Source: Bacillota bacterium (lineage in GTDB: Bacteria; Bacillota; Clostridia; Peptostreptococcales; Anaerovoracaceae). From it: a DNA stretch of 21,082 nucleotides. Made by a program: the position numbers and the translations under genes. Location: NCBI GenBank assembly GCA_016302925.1, contig JAEDMR010000009.1, forward strand, positions 1-21,082. Direction: 5' to 3'. Under the pieces are notes generated by a model. It searched no databases, had not been told where the DNA came from, and worked only from the letters and a program-made list of their open reading frames with translations. This document shows, in pieces, positions 1 to 7,159 of the stretch. Numbering within the stretch: the first letter of the stretch is position 1; the number at the start of each line of letters is the position of its first letter.

Positions 1-1086
1 CTTTTGGGATTTGGAAATTCTCTCTTTAAGGGAGTAAAAGAAGCAATTGATAAAGATGGATTTCTTGGTCTTTTTGAAGGAGGATTTACAGCGTGTGCAG
101 TAGGAGTTTCAGCGGCACTGATTTTTCTCGTGATTCCGGCAATCATCGGTCTGAGCACAGTTCTGGACGGCGGAAGCCTGTATATGCTGGGAAGCTTTGC
201 CGTGATCATCTGCTGCATGGCGCCGTTTTTCATGGTATTTGAAAAACGGAAGCCGAAAGCGCGGGAGATTGTGCTGGTGGCCATGATGAGTGCGATTACT
301 GTGGCGGCGCACATGTTCTTCCATGTGACGGTTCCGCTGCAGATCGGTACTGCCATGGTTATTATCGCCGGCATTTCTATGGGACCGGAGGCAGGCTTCC
401 TGGTAGGGGCCATTTCGAGATTCATCTGCAACTTCTATATGGGGCAGGGACTCTGGACGCCATGGCAGATGTTCTGCTGGGGTCTCCTGGGGTTTCTGGC
501 CGGAATGGCATTTAACAAGGTGGACCTGGCGAAGACGACGGATCAGGTGAAGTCACGAAGTTTTCATGTAATCATGGGACCGGTTCTCTGCATGATTGCG
601 GCAGAAACAGCGGCGTTTATAACGTTTCTGCTGTGGCCCGGAAGTGAGGCAGCGGACCTGACCGGAGGTACGTTTTCCGGATTTGTGGAAGCACTGGGAC
701 AGGCGGATGGTCTGCAGGGCATATTAAACGTGCTGGGAATGGTGATCGGATGGCGGTTTTATGCGTTCGGTGCGGTCGGTCTCATTGCCGGTGTTCTGCT
801 GCAGAGAAAACGGATGCCGGTGGATAACCTGACACTGACCATCTTCACATTCTTTACAACGGTGATTCTGTATGGAGGACTGATGAACCTCTGTGCCATG
901 TTTACCTCTGCAGGTATCCCGGGCGGCGGCGGAATCAGCTGGAATGCGCTGCGGCTGCTTTATATTACGGGCCTTCCGTACGACCTGGTACATGGCGCAG
1001 CGGCAGCACTGTGCATTTTTCTCATTGGAAATCCCATGATACGGAAAATCGAGCGGATTAAGATCAAATACGGGATTTATAAATAA
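1..1086 (+). CDS. ECF transporter S component, cobalamin-type-like (5' partial)
   Basis: This is a multi-pass membrane protein that resembles the substrate-binding S subunit of an energy-coupling factor (ECF) vitamin importer, which would work with EcfA/EcfA'/EcfT encoded elsewhere. I see about eight or nine hydrophobic segments across some 360 residues. A core around residues 110-175 carries GPEAGF, then aromatic and glycine-rich helices (MGQGLWTPWQMFCWG). The C-terminus, with LPYDLVHG, a last helix and a basic tail, is the usual S-component ending. It is about twice the length of the classic 170-200 residue S components and looks like the longer CbrT-type (cobalamin) subgroup; that substrate is inferred from resemblance only. 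The frame is open to the window edge. The first possible start (TTG at position 4) has no visible ribosome binding site, so the true start is probably upstream. The next gene follows after 16 nt. Confidence 0.72.
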   Translation, partial: LLGFGNSLFKGVKEAIDKDGFLGLFEGGFTACAVGVSAALIFLVIPAIIGLSTVLDGGSLYMLGSFAVIICCMAPFFMVFEKRKPKAREIVLVAMMSAITVAAHMFFHVTVPLQIGTAMVIIAGISMGPEAGFLVGAISRFICNFYMGQGLWTPWQMFCWGLLGFLAGMAFNKVDLAKTTDQVKSRSFHVIMGPVLCMIAAETAAFITFLLWPGSEAADLTGGTFSGFVEALGQADGLQGILNVLGMVIGWRFYAFGAVGLIAGVLLQRKRMPVDNLTLTIFTFFTTVILYGGLMNLCAMFTSAGIPGGGGISWNALRLLYITGLPYDLVHGAAAALCIFLIGNPMIRKIERIKIKYGIYK

Positions 1087-1102
1087 AAGCGGGAGGAATT
1101 AT

Positions 1103-1885
1103 ATGAAGGATCGCATTTTTGCCGCAACCTTTTCAGAAAACGCAGTTTCGGTGATCCGCAGGCATGGTATAGGAATCGAACTGAACGATCTGTGCATTTC
1201 AGAGAATCTGGATTCGGAACGGCGGCAGACCACAACCGATGTCATCCGGCAGGAAATTCGAAGTGCAGGTGTGAAACCGCAGCAGATCATTGCCCACGGG
1301 CCGTTTACGGAGATCTGTCCGGCTTCCATCGACCACAGGGCTGTGGAGATGGGAAGAAGACGGCTGGACGAGGCATGGAATCTGCTGCAGAATCTTGGTA
1401 TCTGCAGAATGGTGGTGCATACCGGCTATATCCCTCTGATCTATTATCCGCAGTGGCAGCTGGAAAAGTCCATTAAATTCTGGAAAGACTTCCTGAAAGA
1501 TAAACCTTCGGATTTCAGATTATATATTGAAAATGTATTCGAAGATTCACCAGAGCAGCAGCTGCAGCTGATTCGCGGGCTGGATGACCCCAGAGTTTCG
1601 GCATGTCTGGACGTGGGTCATGCAAATGCAGTTACACGGCCGGAATATCCTGTTTGCCGGTGGATTGAAGAGCTGGGACCCTTCATCGGACACTTTCATC
1701 TGCATAATAATGATGGAAAGCAGGATCTGCACAATCCGCTGACAGAAGGAACCATGGACATGGAAACGGTACTCCGGGCCATTGGTACATTTTGCCGTCC
1801 GGATGTTACCATGACCATTGAAAGCAGGACCTGTGAAGAAAGCGTGCAGTGGCTTCTGCAGCATGGAAAGATATCAGGTAAATAA
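1103..1885 (+). CDS. Sugar phosphate isomerase/epimerase-like TIM barrel protein
   Basis: This 260-residue protein belongs to the AP-endonuclease-2/xylose-isomerase-like TIM barrel family (PF01261 type). These enzymes use divalent metals, mostly to isomerise or epimerise sugars; a few are endonuclease IV. Visible family positions include H65 (IIAHGP), H106 (VVHTG), E143 (YIENV), D170 and H173 (CLDVGHAN), H199 (GHFHLHNNDG), D208 and H210 (DLHNP), E215 and E240 (TIESR), so the metal site looks intact. The ATG start has GGAGG seven bases upstream. The 16-nt gap from the ECF S component suggests one transcript. Endonuclease IV is less likely because that family is normally longer, about 280 residues, and more conserved. 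The substrate cannot be read from the sequence. Confidence 0.75.
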   Translation: MKDRIFAATFSENAVSVIRRHGIGIELNDLCISENLDSERRQTTTDVIRQEIRSAGVKPQQIIAHGPFTEICPASIDHRAVEMGRRRLDEAWNLLQNLGICRMVVHTGYIPLIYYPQWQLEKSIKFWKDFLKDKPSDFRLYIENVFEDSPEQQLQLIRGLDDPRVSACLDVGHANAVTRPEYPVCRWIEELGPFIGHFHLHNNDGKQDLHNPLTEGTMDMETVLRAIGTFCRPDVTMTIESRTCEESVQWLLQHGKISGK

Positions 1886-1886
1886 G

Positions 1887-1915
1887 TTGCTATCATCAGG
1901 ATGAGTGTGTATAAT
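1887..1915 (+). promoter_or_regulatory. Sigma-A-type promoter before the cysteine-rich gene
   Basis: A TTGCTA -35 element (1887-1892), a 17-bp spacer and a perfect TATAAT -10 (1910-1915) lie immediately after the preceding stop codon. Transcription would start near 1922, leaving about 29 nt of leader that includes the GGAGGG ribosome binding site at 1938-1943. It probably drives the small cysteine-rich protein and perhaps dapB behind it. Confidence 0.65.
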
Positions 1916-1950
1916 AGAGAGACAACGATGAATGGATGGAGGGTATCATA

Positions 1951-2226
1951 ATGAATGAATTAAAAACGGAAAACTATAAATTCACGCAGCACAAGGCATG
2001 TGAGTTCTTCCCGTGTCACGATACAAGCAAGCCGGAAGAATTCAACTGCCTGTTCTGCTACTGTCCGCTGTATGCGCTGGGCGACCAGTGCGGCGGCAAT
2101 TTCAGATATCTGGATAACGGGGTGAAGGACTGCTCTTCCTGCATGGTTCCCCATGTGAAGGACAAGGGCTATGATCACGTGATGGGAAAATTCAGCGAAA
2201 TCATGGAGCTGGCAAAAAAGAAATAG
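1951..2226 (+). CDS. Cysteine-rich small domain protein (putative metal binding)
   Basis: This is a 91-residue protein of the 'cysteine-rich small domain' family (PF04071 type), whose function is not established. Eight cysteines (C17, C22, C33, C36, C38, C47, C61, C64) with H23 and H68 make a compact set of likely metal ligands, including FNCLFCYCPL and KDCSSC. Zinc or an Fe-S cluster are both possible. I chose ATG 1951 rather than the in-frame ATG at 1936, because 1936 overlaps the GGAGGG ribosome binding site (1938-1943), which sits seven bases before 1951. My recollection is that such proteins occur near cobalamin or ECF transport genes, which would fit the left-hand neighbour; treat this as context rather than proof. 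It has its own promoter. Confidence 0.78.
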   Translation: MNELKTENYKFTQHKACEFFPCHDTSKPEEFNCLFCYCPLYALGDQCGGNFRYLDNGVKDCSSCMVPHVKDKGYDHVMGKFSEIMELAKKK

Positions 2227-2288
2227 TCAGGATTTTCCGGAATCCGGACATGACCTTCTTCATACAATAGGCGAAGGAGGTATGAAAT

Positions 2289-2927
2289 ATGTTTCTGGGG
2301 ATTATCGGAAGCGGGACCATGGGGAAGGTTCTGCTGGATTACGCCAAGGAAGAGGGAACGTTTGATGATATCGCTGTGCTGGAGCCTTTATCGGATCAGC
2401 CATGGCCGGAGAAACGGCCGGATCTGCTGATTGATTTCAGCCATCCGAAAGCCGTCGGAAGAATTTATGATTACTGCCGGGAAAAAGGGGGTAATATACC
2501 GATAGTTCTGGCGACTACCGGATATGGACCCGAAGAAGAAAAACTGGTTCAGCTGCTGGAAAAAATCTGTCCGCTGGTAAGAAGCAGCAATTTTTCCAGA
2601 GGAATGGAGGTCATGCAGCAGCTGTGCCGGGAAGCGAAAAAGGAACTGGCGGGCCGGTGTGATATTCGGATGACGGAAGTACATCACACGAAAAAGCGGG
2701 ATCGTCCCAGCGGCACGGCAGTGAGCCTGTGTCATAGTCTGGCGCTGGATCCCTTCGATGAAGCCCGGGTGCAGAGTCTGCGCATGGGAACTGTATGCGG
2801 TCAGCACACGGTGTATTTTGCACTGGAGGATGAGATCCTGGAAATCCGGCATACCGCTATGTCGAAGAAAATATTTGCCATCGGGGCACTGGAAGCAGGA
2901 AAAAAACTCGTGAAGGAATTGACTTGA
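2289..2927 (+). CDS. dapB: 4-hydroxy-tetrahydrodipicolinate reductase (short form)
   Basis: DapB reduces 4-hydroxy-tetrahydrodipicolinate with NAD(P)H in the diaminopimelate/lysine pathway. The N-terminal Rossmann motif is seen at residues 4-12 (GIIGSGTMG). IDFSHP (48-53), ATTGY (75-79) and SSNFSRGM (99-106) match the usual strand ends. The signature EVHHTKKRDRPSGTA lies at 130-144, where H132 and K136 correspond to the catalytic histidine and lysine of E. coli DapB (H159, K163). The late RMGTVCGQHTVYF and FAIGALEAG blocks are also typical. At 212 residues it is shorter than the usual 245-270; the missing part falls between the first strand and IDFSHP. The start has GAAGGAGG upstream at good spacing. 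No dapA is adjacent. Confidence 0.88.
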   Translation: MFLGIIGSGTMGKVLLDYAKEEGTFDDIAVLEPLSDQPWPEKRPDLLIDFSHPKAVGRIYDYCREKGGNIPIVLATTGYGPEEEKLVQLLEKICPLVRSSNFSRGMEVMQQLCREAKKELAGRCDIRMTEVHHTKKRDRPSGTAVSLCHSLALDPFDEARVQSLRMGTVCGQHTVYFALEDEILEIRHTAMSKKIFAIGALEAGKKLVKELT

Positions 2928-2947
2928 TGTCATAAATATGATACAAC
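2919..2947 (+). promoter_or_regulatory. Possible promoter before the CYTH gene
   Basis: TTGACT (2919-2924) overlaps the end of dapB and is followed, after 17 bp, by TACAAC (2942-2947), a 4/6 match to the -10 consensus. The 67-nt gap between dapB and the CYTH gene is long enough for a separate start. Read-through from the upstream promoter is equally possible. Confidence 0.35.
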
Positions 2948-2994
2948 AGATACGCATGATATTTGGTTACTGAATTCACAACGGAGAAAGAAGT

Positions 2995-3618
2995 ATGGAG
3001 ATTGAACTGAAATATCTGGTGGAGGACTCTTTTGCCAGAGAGCGTATTTTCGATGACCGGCATCTGCTGGCCCTGACGGACGGAAACGGTCCGGAAACGA
3101 TTCTCATGAAAGCGTTGTATCTGGACACAGAGGACAGACAGCTGCTGAAACAGGAAATTGCTTTTCGCGTCCGGTTTGAAGACGAGCGGCCGGTGGCAAC
3201 TCTGAAATGGGGAGGCGGCGTGGAAAACGGGCTGCACACCAGAGGAGAACTGAATGCTGCAGTGGATGAAGCCTTTCTGACGGCTCCTTCTCTGGAAATA
3301 TTCCGGGGCAGCACAGTTTACGAGGAAGTGGGACCTCTACTGGAGGGAAAAGCACTTCATCCGGTGATGGAGATGGAATTTGTCCGCAAGCAGATGCATA
3401 TAGACACAGGAAAATCCATCAGCATGCTGTCATACGATGAAGGAGAGATACGGACTGTCGGCGGCAGTGCACCGATTTCCGAGCTGGAGATTGAACTGTA
3501 TTCCGGCGATCAGGAAGACATGATCGCTCTGGGACATGAACTGGCTTCCAAATATAATCTGAAGCCGGGAAACAGAAGTAAATACCAGCGGGGGCTGGAA
3601 CTGCTGGGAATTCTCTGA
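2995..3618 (+). CDS. CYTH domain protein (triphosphate tunnel metalloenzyme)
   Basis: This 207-residue protein begins with the CYTH signature EIELK (ExExK: E2, E4, K6), which binds metal and triphosphate inside an eight-stranded tunnel. Further CYTH-like blocks are the basic/acidic strands FRVRFEDERPVATLKW, MEMEFVRKQ, ELEIELYSGD and a C-terminal SKYQRGLELL. Family members hydrolyse inorganic triphosphate or ThTP, or act as class IV adenylyl cyclases. For a stand-alone bacterial protein of this size, triphosphatase is the most likely activity, but the sequence does not decide it. The start has GGAGAAAG eight bases upstream. It is the last gene before a terminator. Confidence 0.8.
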   Translation: MEIELKYLVEDSFARERIFDDRHLLALTDGNGPETILMKALYLDTEDRQLLKQEIAFRVRFEDERPVATLKWGGGVENGLHTRGELNAAVDEAFLTAPSLEIFRGSTVYEEVGPLLEGKALHPVMEMEFVRKQMHIDTGKSISMLSYDEGEIRTVGGSAPISELEIELYSGDQEDMIALGHELASKYNLKPGNRSKYQRGLELLGIL

Positions 3619-3627
3619 TAAAAAAAG

Positions 3628-3678
3628 AAAAAAACTGCTTTCGGGACGAATTTTTAACCGGTAAAGGCAGTTTTTTTT
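3628..3678 (+). terminator. Rho-independent terminator after the CYTH gene
   Basis: The left arm AAAAAACTGCTTT (3629-3641) pairs with AAAGGCAGTTTTTT on the right (from 3663) with one bulged G, and a run of eight T follows (3671-3678). A short CGG/CCG pairing inside the loop may extend it. It closes the left-hand gene group just before the tig promoter. Confidence 0.75.
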
Positions 3679-3729
3679 CTGAACGAATGAAAAATAAGGT
3701 GAAAATGTGGTGAATTTAAAGCATTTTCC

Positions 3730-3758
3730 TTTACTTTGGCAGGGAAACGAGTTATAAT
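3730..3758 (+). promoter_or_regulatory. Promoter of the tig-clpP-clpX group
   Basis: TTTACT (3730-3735), a 17-bp spacer and a perfect TATAAT (3753-3758) lie in AT-rich DNA between the terminator and tig. No CIRCE inverted repeat (TTAGCACTC/GAGTGCTAA) is visible, so I see no sign of HrcA control here. Confidence 0.75.
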
Positions 3759-3812
3759 ATCAAGTAATTGTCTTAGTATAATAAGGTTTCATGAATCAGG
3801 AGGATATATTTA

Positions 3813-5096
3813 ATGAAAGCAACTTTTATTTCCAGAGAGAAGAACGATGTAAAGTTTACCATGGAGTTCACCGCAGAGGAATTCGATAATGCGCAGATCA
3901 AGGCATACCAGGCAGCCAAGGGCAATATCGAAATCCCGGGCTTCCGTAAAGGCAAGGCACCGAGAAGCATCATCGAAAAGCATTACGGTGAAGGCGTATT
4001 CTTTGAAGATGCGATTGACGAACTGTTCAGAGAAAACTATGTAAAGGCCATCAAGGAACTGGAACTGGACATCATCGACAGCCCGGCAGCAGAATTCACC
4101 CAGCTGAAGAAGGGGGAAGGCTTCACTGCCACCATCACGGTTGCCTGCTCTCCGATTGTAGAAGTTAAGAACTACAAGGGTGTTGAGATTGAAAAAATCG
4201 AAAATGAAGTGAAGGACGAGGATGTGGAAAATGACATCAAGAGCCTGCAGAAGAGAAATGCCCGCATTGTCAGCGTGGAAAGAGCTGCACAGGACGGTGA
4301 TACCGTTCTTCTGGATTATGCAGGTTTCGTAGGGGAAGATCAGTTCGAAGGCGGCACGGCAGAAGGTCAGGAACTGGTTCTGGGTTCCGGCATGTTCATT
4401 CCGGGATTTGAAGAACAGCTGGTAGGCGTATCTGCCGGAGAACAGAAGGACGTAACCGTAACCTTCCCGGAAGAATACCATGCAGAAGATCTGGCAGGCA
4501 AGGAAGCCGTATTCCACTGCACGGTTCACGAAGTAAAGGAAGAACAGCTTCCGGAACTGGATGACGAATTTGCGAAAGATGTAAGTGAATTTGATACATT
4601 GGAAGAATTAAAAGCTTCCACCAGGGAAAGACTAGAATCATATGCCAAAGCCGGTGCAGAGAGCCAGATGAAGGACGCTGCAGTAGGCAAGGTTGTGGAG
4701 TCCAACGAGGTGGATATTCCGCGCATCATGGTAGAGGACGAAATCGACAGAATGATGCAGGAGCTGGATCAGCAGATGCGTTATCAGGGTCTGAGCCTGG
4801 AACAGTACCTGGCATTCACCCAGAAGGATGCAGCTGCATTTCGTGATGAGATCAGAGCAGATGCGGAAAAAGCCGTGAAAACCAGACTGATCATGAATGG
4901 TATCGTGGAAGCGGAACAGTTTGAAGTGACACCGGAAGAAGTGGAAGAAGAACTGAAGGTCATGGCAATCCAGTACCAGATGACTGCCGATAAGGTGAAG
5001 GAACTCATCGGCGAAGAAAACATGAAGTATCTGGAGAAGGATCTGAAGACGAAGAAGGCAATTGAATGCATCTTTGAAAACGCAGTGATTAAATAA
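3813..5096 (+). CDS. tig: Trigger factor, ribosome-associated chaperone and peptidyl-prolyl isomerase
   Basis: Trigger factor binds the ribosome near the exit tunnel and shields new chains. At 427 residues the length is typical. The N-terminal ribosome-binding loop has the signature GFRKGKAP (43-50). An FKBP-type isomerase domain covers roughly residues 160-248 (GDTVLLDYAGFV, then VLGSGMFIPGFEEQLVG and VTFPEEYHAEDLAGKEAVF). The remaining part is the charged, helical chaperone domain. The start follows AGGAGG (3798-3803) with nine bases between. Codon choice is notably uniform (GAA, AAG, ATC, GGC, CTG), as in highly expressed genes. It leads the group with clpP, clpX and lon, the usual clostridial arrangement. 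Confidence 0.97.
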   Translation: MKATFISREKNDVKFTMEFTAEEFDNAQIKAYQAAKGNIEIPGFRKGKAPRSIIEKHYGEGVFFEDAIDELFRENYVKAIKELELDIIDSPAAEFTQLKKGEGFTATITVACSPIVEVKNYKGVEIEKIENEVKDEDVENDIKSLQKRNARIVSVERAAQDGDTVLLDYAGFVGEDQFEGGTAEGQELVLGSGMFIPGFEEQLVGVSAGEQKDVTVTFPEEYHAEDLAGKEAVFHCTVHEVKEEQLPELDDEFAKDVSEFDTLEELKASTRERLESYAKAGAESQMKDAAVGKVVESNEVDIPRIMVEDEIDRMMQELDQQMRYQGLSLEQYLAFTQKDAAAFRDEIRADAEKAVKTRLIMNGIVEAEQFEVTPEEVEEELKVMAIQYQMTADKVKELIGEENMKYLEKDLKTKKAIECIFENAVIK

Positions 5097-5185
5097 ATCA
5101 ACCAGTGAAAAAGCGGAGCCGGGCGGATGATTCAGTCTTCCCGGCTTCTGTAGAAGATTACCGAAAGAAAGTGAGGGGTATCAGT

Positions 5186-5767
5186 ATGGCATTAGTACCT
5201 TATGTAATTGAACAGACCAGCAGAGGGGAGCGGTCTTATGACATTTATTCCAGGCTCTTAAAGGACAGAATCATCTTTCTGGGAGAACAGATTGATGAGC
5301 ATGTTGCAAGCCTGGTTGTTGCACAGCTTCTGTTTCTGGAAGCAGAAGACAGCGAAAAGGATATCTGCATCTATATCAATAGTCCGGGCGGTTCTGTGAC
5401 CGCAGGCATGGCCATTTATGACACGATGCAGTACATCAAACCGGATGTCTCCACAATCTGCATCGGCATGGCGGCAAGTATGGGTGCATTTTTGCTTTCC
5501 TCGGGAGCGAAAGGAAAAAGATTTGCACTGCCAAATGCGGAAATCATGATTCATCAGCCGCTGGGCGGGGTAAACGGACAGGCAGAGGATATTAAAATCC
5601 ATGCAGAATGGATCCTTAAGACCAGAGAAAAGCTGAACCGAATTCTGGCGGCAAATACGGGACAGGATCTGGCCACCATCGAGAAGGATACCGACCGTGA
5701 CAATTTCATGGGTGCAGACGAGGCATGCAGATACGGTCTGATCGATCAGGTGATCACATCCAGATAA
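5186..5767 (+). CDS. clpP: ATP-dependent Clp protease proteolytic subunit ClpP
   Basis: ClpP is the serine peptidase that assembles into a tetradecamer and degrades proteins fed by ClpX. From ATG 5186 the protein has 193 residues, the usual length, and begins MALVPYVIEQTSRGERSYDIYSRLL, the standard ClpP start. The catalytic triad is complete: S98 (GMAASMGAF), H123 (EIMIHQPLGG) and D172 (DTDRDNFM). A GTG 81 nt upstream at 5105 is in frame, but the added 27 residues do not look like ClpP, and GAGGGG (5173-5178) sits seven bases before the ATG, so 5186 is preferred. clpX follows after 15 nt. Confidence 0.97.
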   Translation: MALVPYVIEQTSRGERSYDIYSRLLKDRIIFLGEQIDEHVASLVVAQLLFLEAEDSEKDICIYINSPGGSVTAGMAIYDTMQYIKPDVSTICIGMAASMGAFLLSSGAKGKRFALPNAEIMIHQPLGGVNGQAEDIKIHAEWILKTREKLNRILAANTGQDLATIEKDTDRDNFMGADEACRYGLIDQVITSR

Positions 5768-5782
5768 CAAGGGGGAATTTGA

Positions 5783-7060
5783 ATGAGCAAATACGATGAA
5801 AATAAACAGCTGAAGTGCTCCTTCTGCGGGAAGCCGCAGAGCCAGGTACGCAGACTGGTGGCCGGTTCCGGCGTTTATATCTGCGATGAATGTGTACATC
5901 TGTGCATGGACATCATCAACGATGATATCAACGAAGGAAACGCTGCACCAAAGGAAGAGCAGTACCGGCTTCCGAAACCGAAGGAAATCACGCAGACTCT
6001 TTCGGATTATGTCATCGGGCAAGATGCTGCGAAAAGAGCACTGGCTGTTGCAGTATACAATCATTATAAAAGAATCAACAATCCGAAGAAAGACAAGGAA
6101 AGCGACGATGTGGAGCTGCAGAAGAGCAATATCGTTATGATCGGGCCGACCGGTTCGGGAAAGACGCTGCTGGCACAGACCCTGGCGAAAATCCTGGATG
6201 TACCGTTTGCCATTGCAGATGCCACGGCCCTGACGGAAGCCGGCTATGTGGGCGAAGATGTTGAAAATATTCTCCTGAAGCTGCTGCAGGCTGCAGATTT
6301 TGATGTGGAAAAGGCACAGAAGGGGATTATCTATGTGGATGAGATCGATAAGATCTCACGCAAATCTGACAACCCTTCTATCACGCGTGATGTCAGCGGA
6401 GAGGGTGTGCAGCAGGCTCTGCTGAAGATTCTCGAAGGAACGGTAGCCAATGTTCCGCCGCAGGGCGGTCGTAAGCATCCGCATCAGGAATTCATTCAGT
6501 TTGATACGACCAACGTGCTGTTTATCTGCGGCGGGGCATTTGATGGTCTGGATAAGATCATCCAGAGAAGAATGGGAGAGAAGGTCATTGGATTTAATTC
6601 GGAACAGAAGAATTCCAATGTGGATGAGAAGGAAATTCTTAAGCTGATTCAGCCGGAGGACCTGCTGAAGTTCGGTCTGATTCCGGAATTCATCGGCCGT
6701 CTTCCTGTGATCGTGACACTGGAGGAACTGTCGGAGGATGCACTGATCCGCATTATCCGGGAGCCGAAGAACGCATTGCTGAAACAGTACAGAAAGCTGT
6801 TTGAAATCGACGATGTAGAACTGGAGATTGAAGACGAGGCTGTACGTGCAGTGGCCCGCAAGGCACTGGAAAGAAAGACCGGTGCCAGAGGTCTGCGCAG
6901 CATTTTCGAGAAGGCAATGACAGAAATCATGTATGAGATTCCATCCAGAGATGATGTGGAAAAGTGCATTATCACGAAGGAAACCATTGAGGACGGCAGA
7001 CAGCCGAAGCTGGTGCTGACCGACGGAAGAATAAAAGAACTGGAAGCTACGGCTTCCTGA
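5783..7060 (+). CDS. clpX: Clp protease ATP-binding subunit ClpX
   Basis: ClpX is the hexameric AAA+ unfoldase that recognises tagged substrates and threads them into ClpP. The 425-residue protein begins with the zinc-binding domain (C12, C15, C34, C37). Walker A is GPTGSGKT (121-128) and Walker B ends in VDEID (185-189). The pore loop GYVGED and the ISRKSDNPSITRDVSGEGVQQALLK region are canonical. An IGF tripeptide at 269-271 is the loop that docks into ClpP, so it should pair with the adjacent ClpP. GGGGGAA before the ATG is the ribosome binding site. The stop codon lies inside the base of a hairpin (7059-7086). Confidence 0.97.
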   Translation: MSKYDENKQLKCSFCGKPQSQVRRLVAGSGVYICDECVHLCMDIINDDINEGNAAPKEEQYRLPKPKEITQTLSDYVIGQDAAKRALAVAVYNHYKRINNPKKDKESDDVELQKSNIVMIGPTGSGKTLLAQTLAKILDVPFAIADATALTEAGYVGEDVENILLKLLQAADFDVEKAQKGIIYVDEIDKISRKSDNPSITRDVSGEGVQQALLKILEGTVANVPPQGGRKHPHQEFIQFDTTNVLFICGGAFDGLDKIIQRRMGEKVIGFNSEQKNSNVDEKEILKLIQPEDLLKFGLIPEFIGRLPVIVTLEELSEDALIRIIREPKNALLKQYRKLFEIDDVELEIEDEAVRAVARKALERKTGARGLRSIFEKAMTEIMYEIPSRDDVEKCIITKETIEDGRQPKLVLTDGRIKELEATAS

Positions 7061-7086
7061 ACAGGGGGGCGGTAAGCCCCTTGTTC
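7059..7086 (+). other. Hairpin between clpX and lon, no T-run
   Basis: GAACAGGGGG (7059-7068) pairs with CCCCTTGTTC (7077-7086): ten pairs, one of them G-U, with an eight-base loop. The left arm begins within the clpX stop codon. Only a broken T stretch follows, so it is a poor terminator. It may stabilise the clpX 3' end, slow transcription or mark an RNA processing point before lon. Confidence 0.55.
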
Positions 7087-7159
7087 TGATTTCAAAGCCG
7101 AATCTGTTCTGAAGGAAGAAAAATATGGAGAGCGGGTACCGGCGGGAAGGAGGAGAACA

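Noticed and set aside
1936..1950. Upstream ATG for the cysteine-rich protein
   Set aside because: It overlaps the GGAGGG ribosome binding site that serves ATG 1951.
3679..3812. Possible CIRCE or CtsR operator before tig
   Set aside because: I searched by eye for TTAGCACTC/GAGTGCTAA and for tandem GGTCAAA boxes and found neither.
3810..4529. 239-codon minus-strand frame opposite tig
   Set aside because: Antisense to a certain trigger factor gene; cysteine/phenylalanine-rich with no family resemblance.
5105..5185. GTG-initiated N-terminal extension of ClpP (27 residues)
   Set aside because: ATG 5186 has a good ribosome binding site and gives the standard ClpP length and N-terminus.
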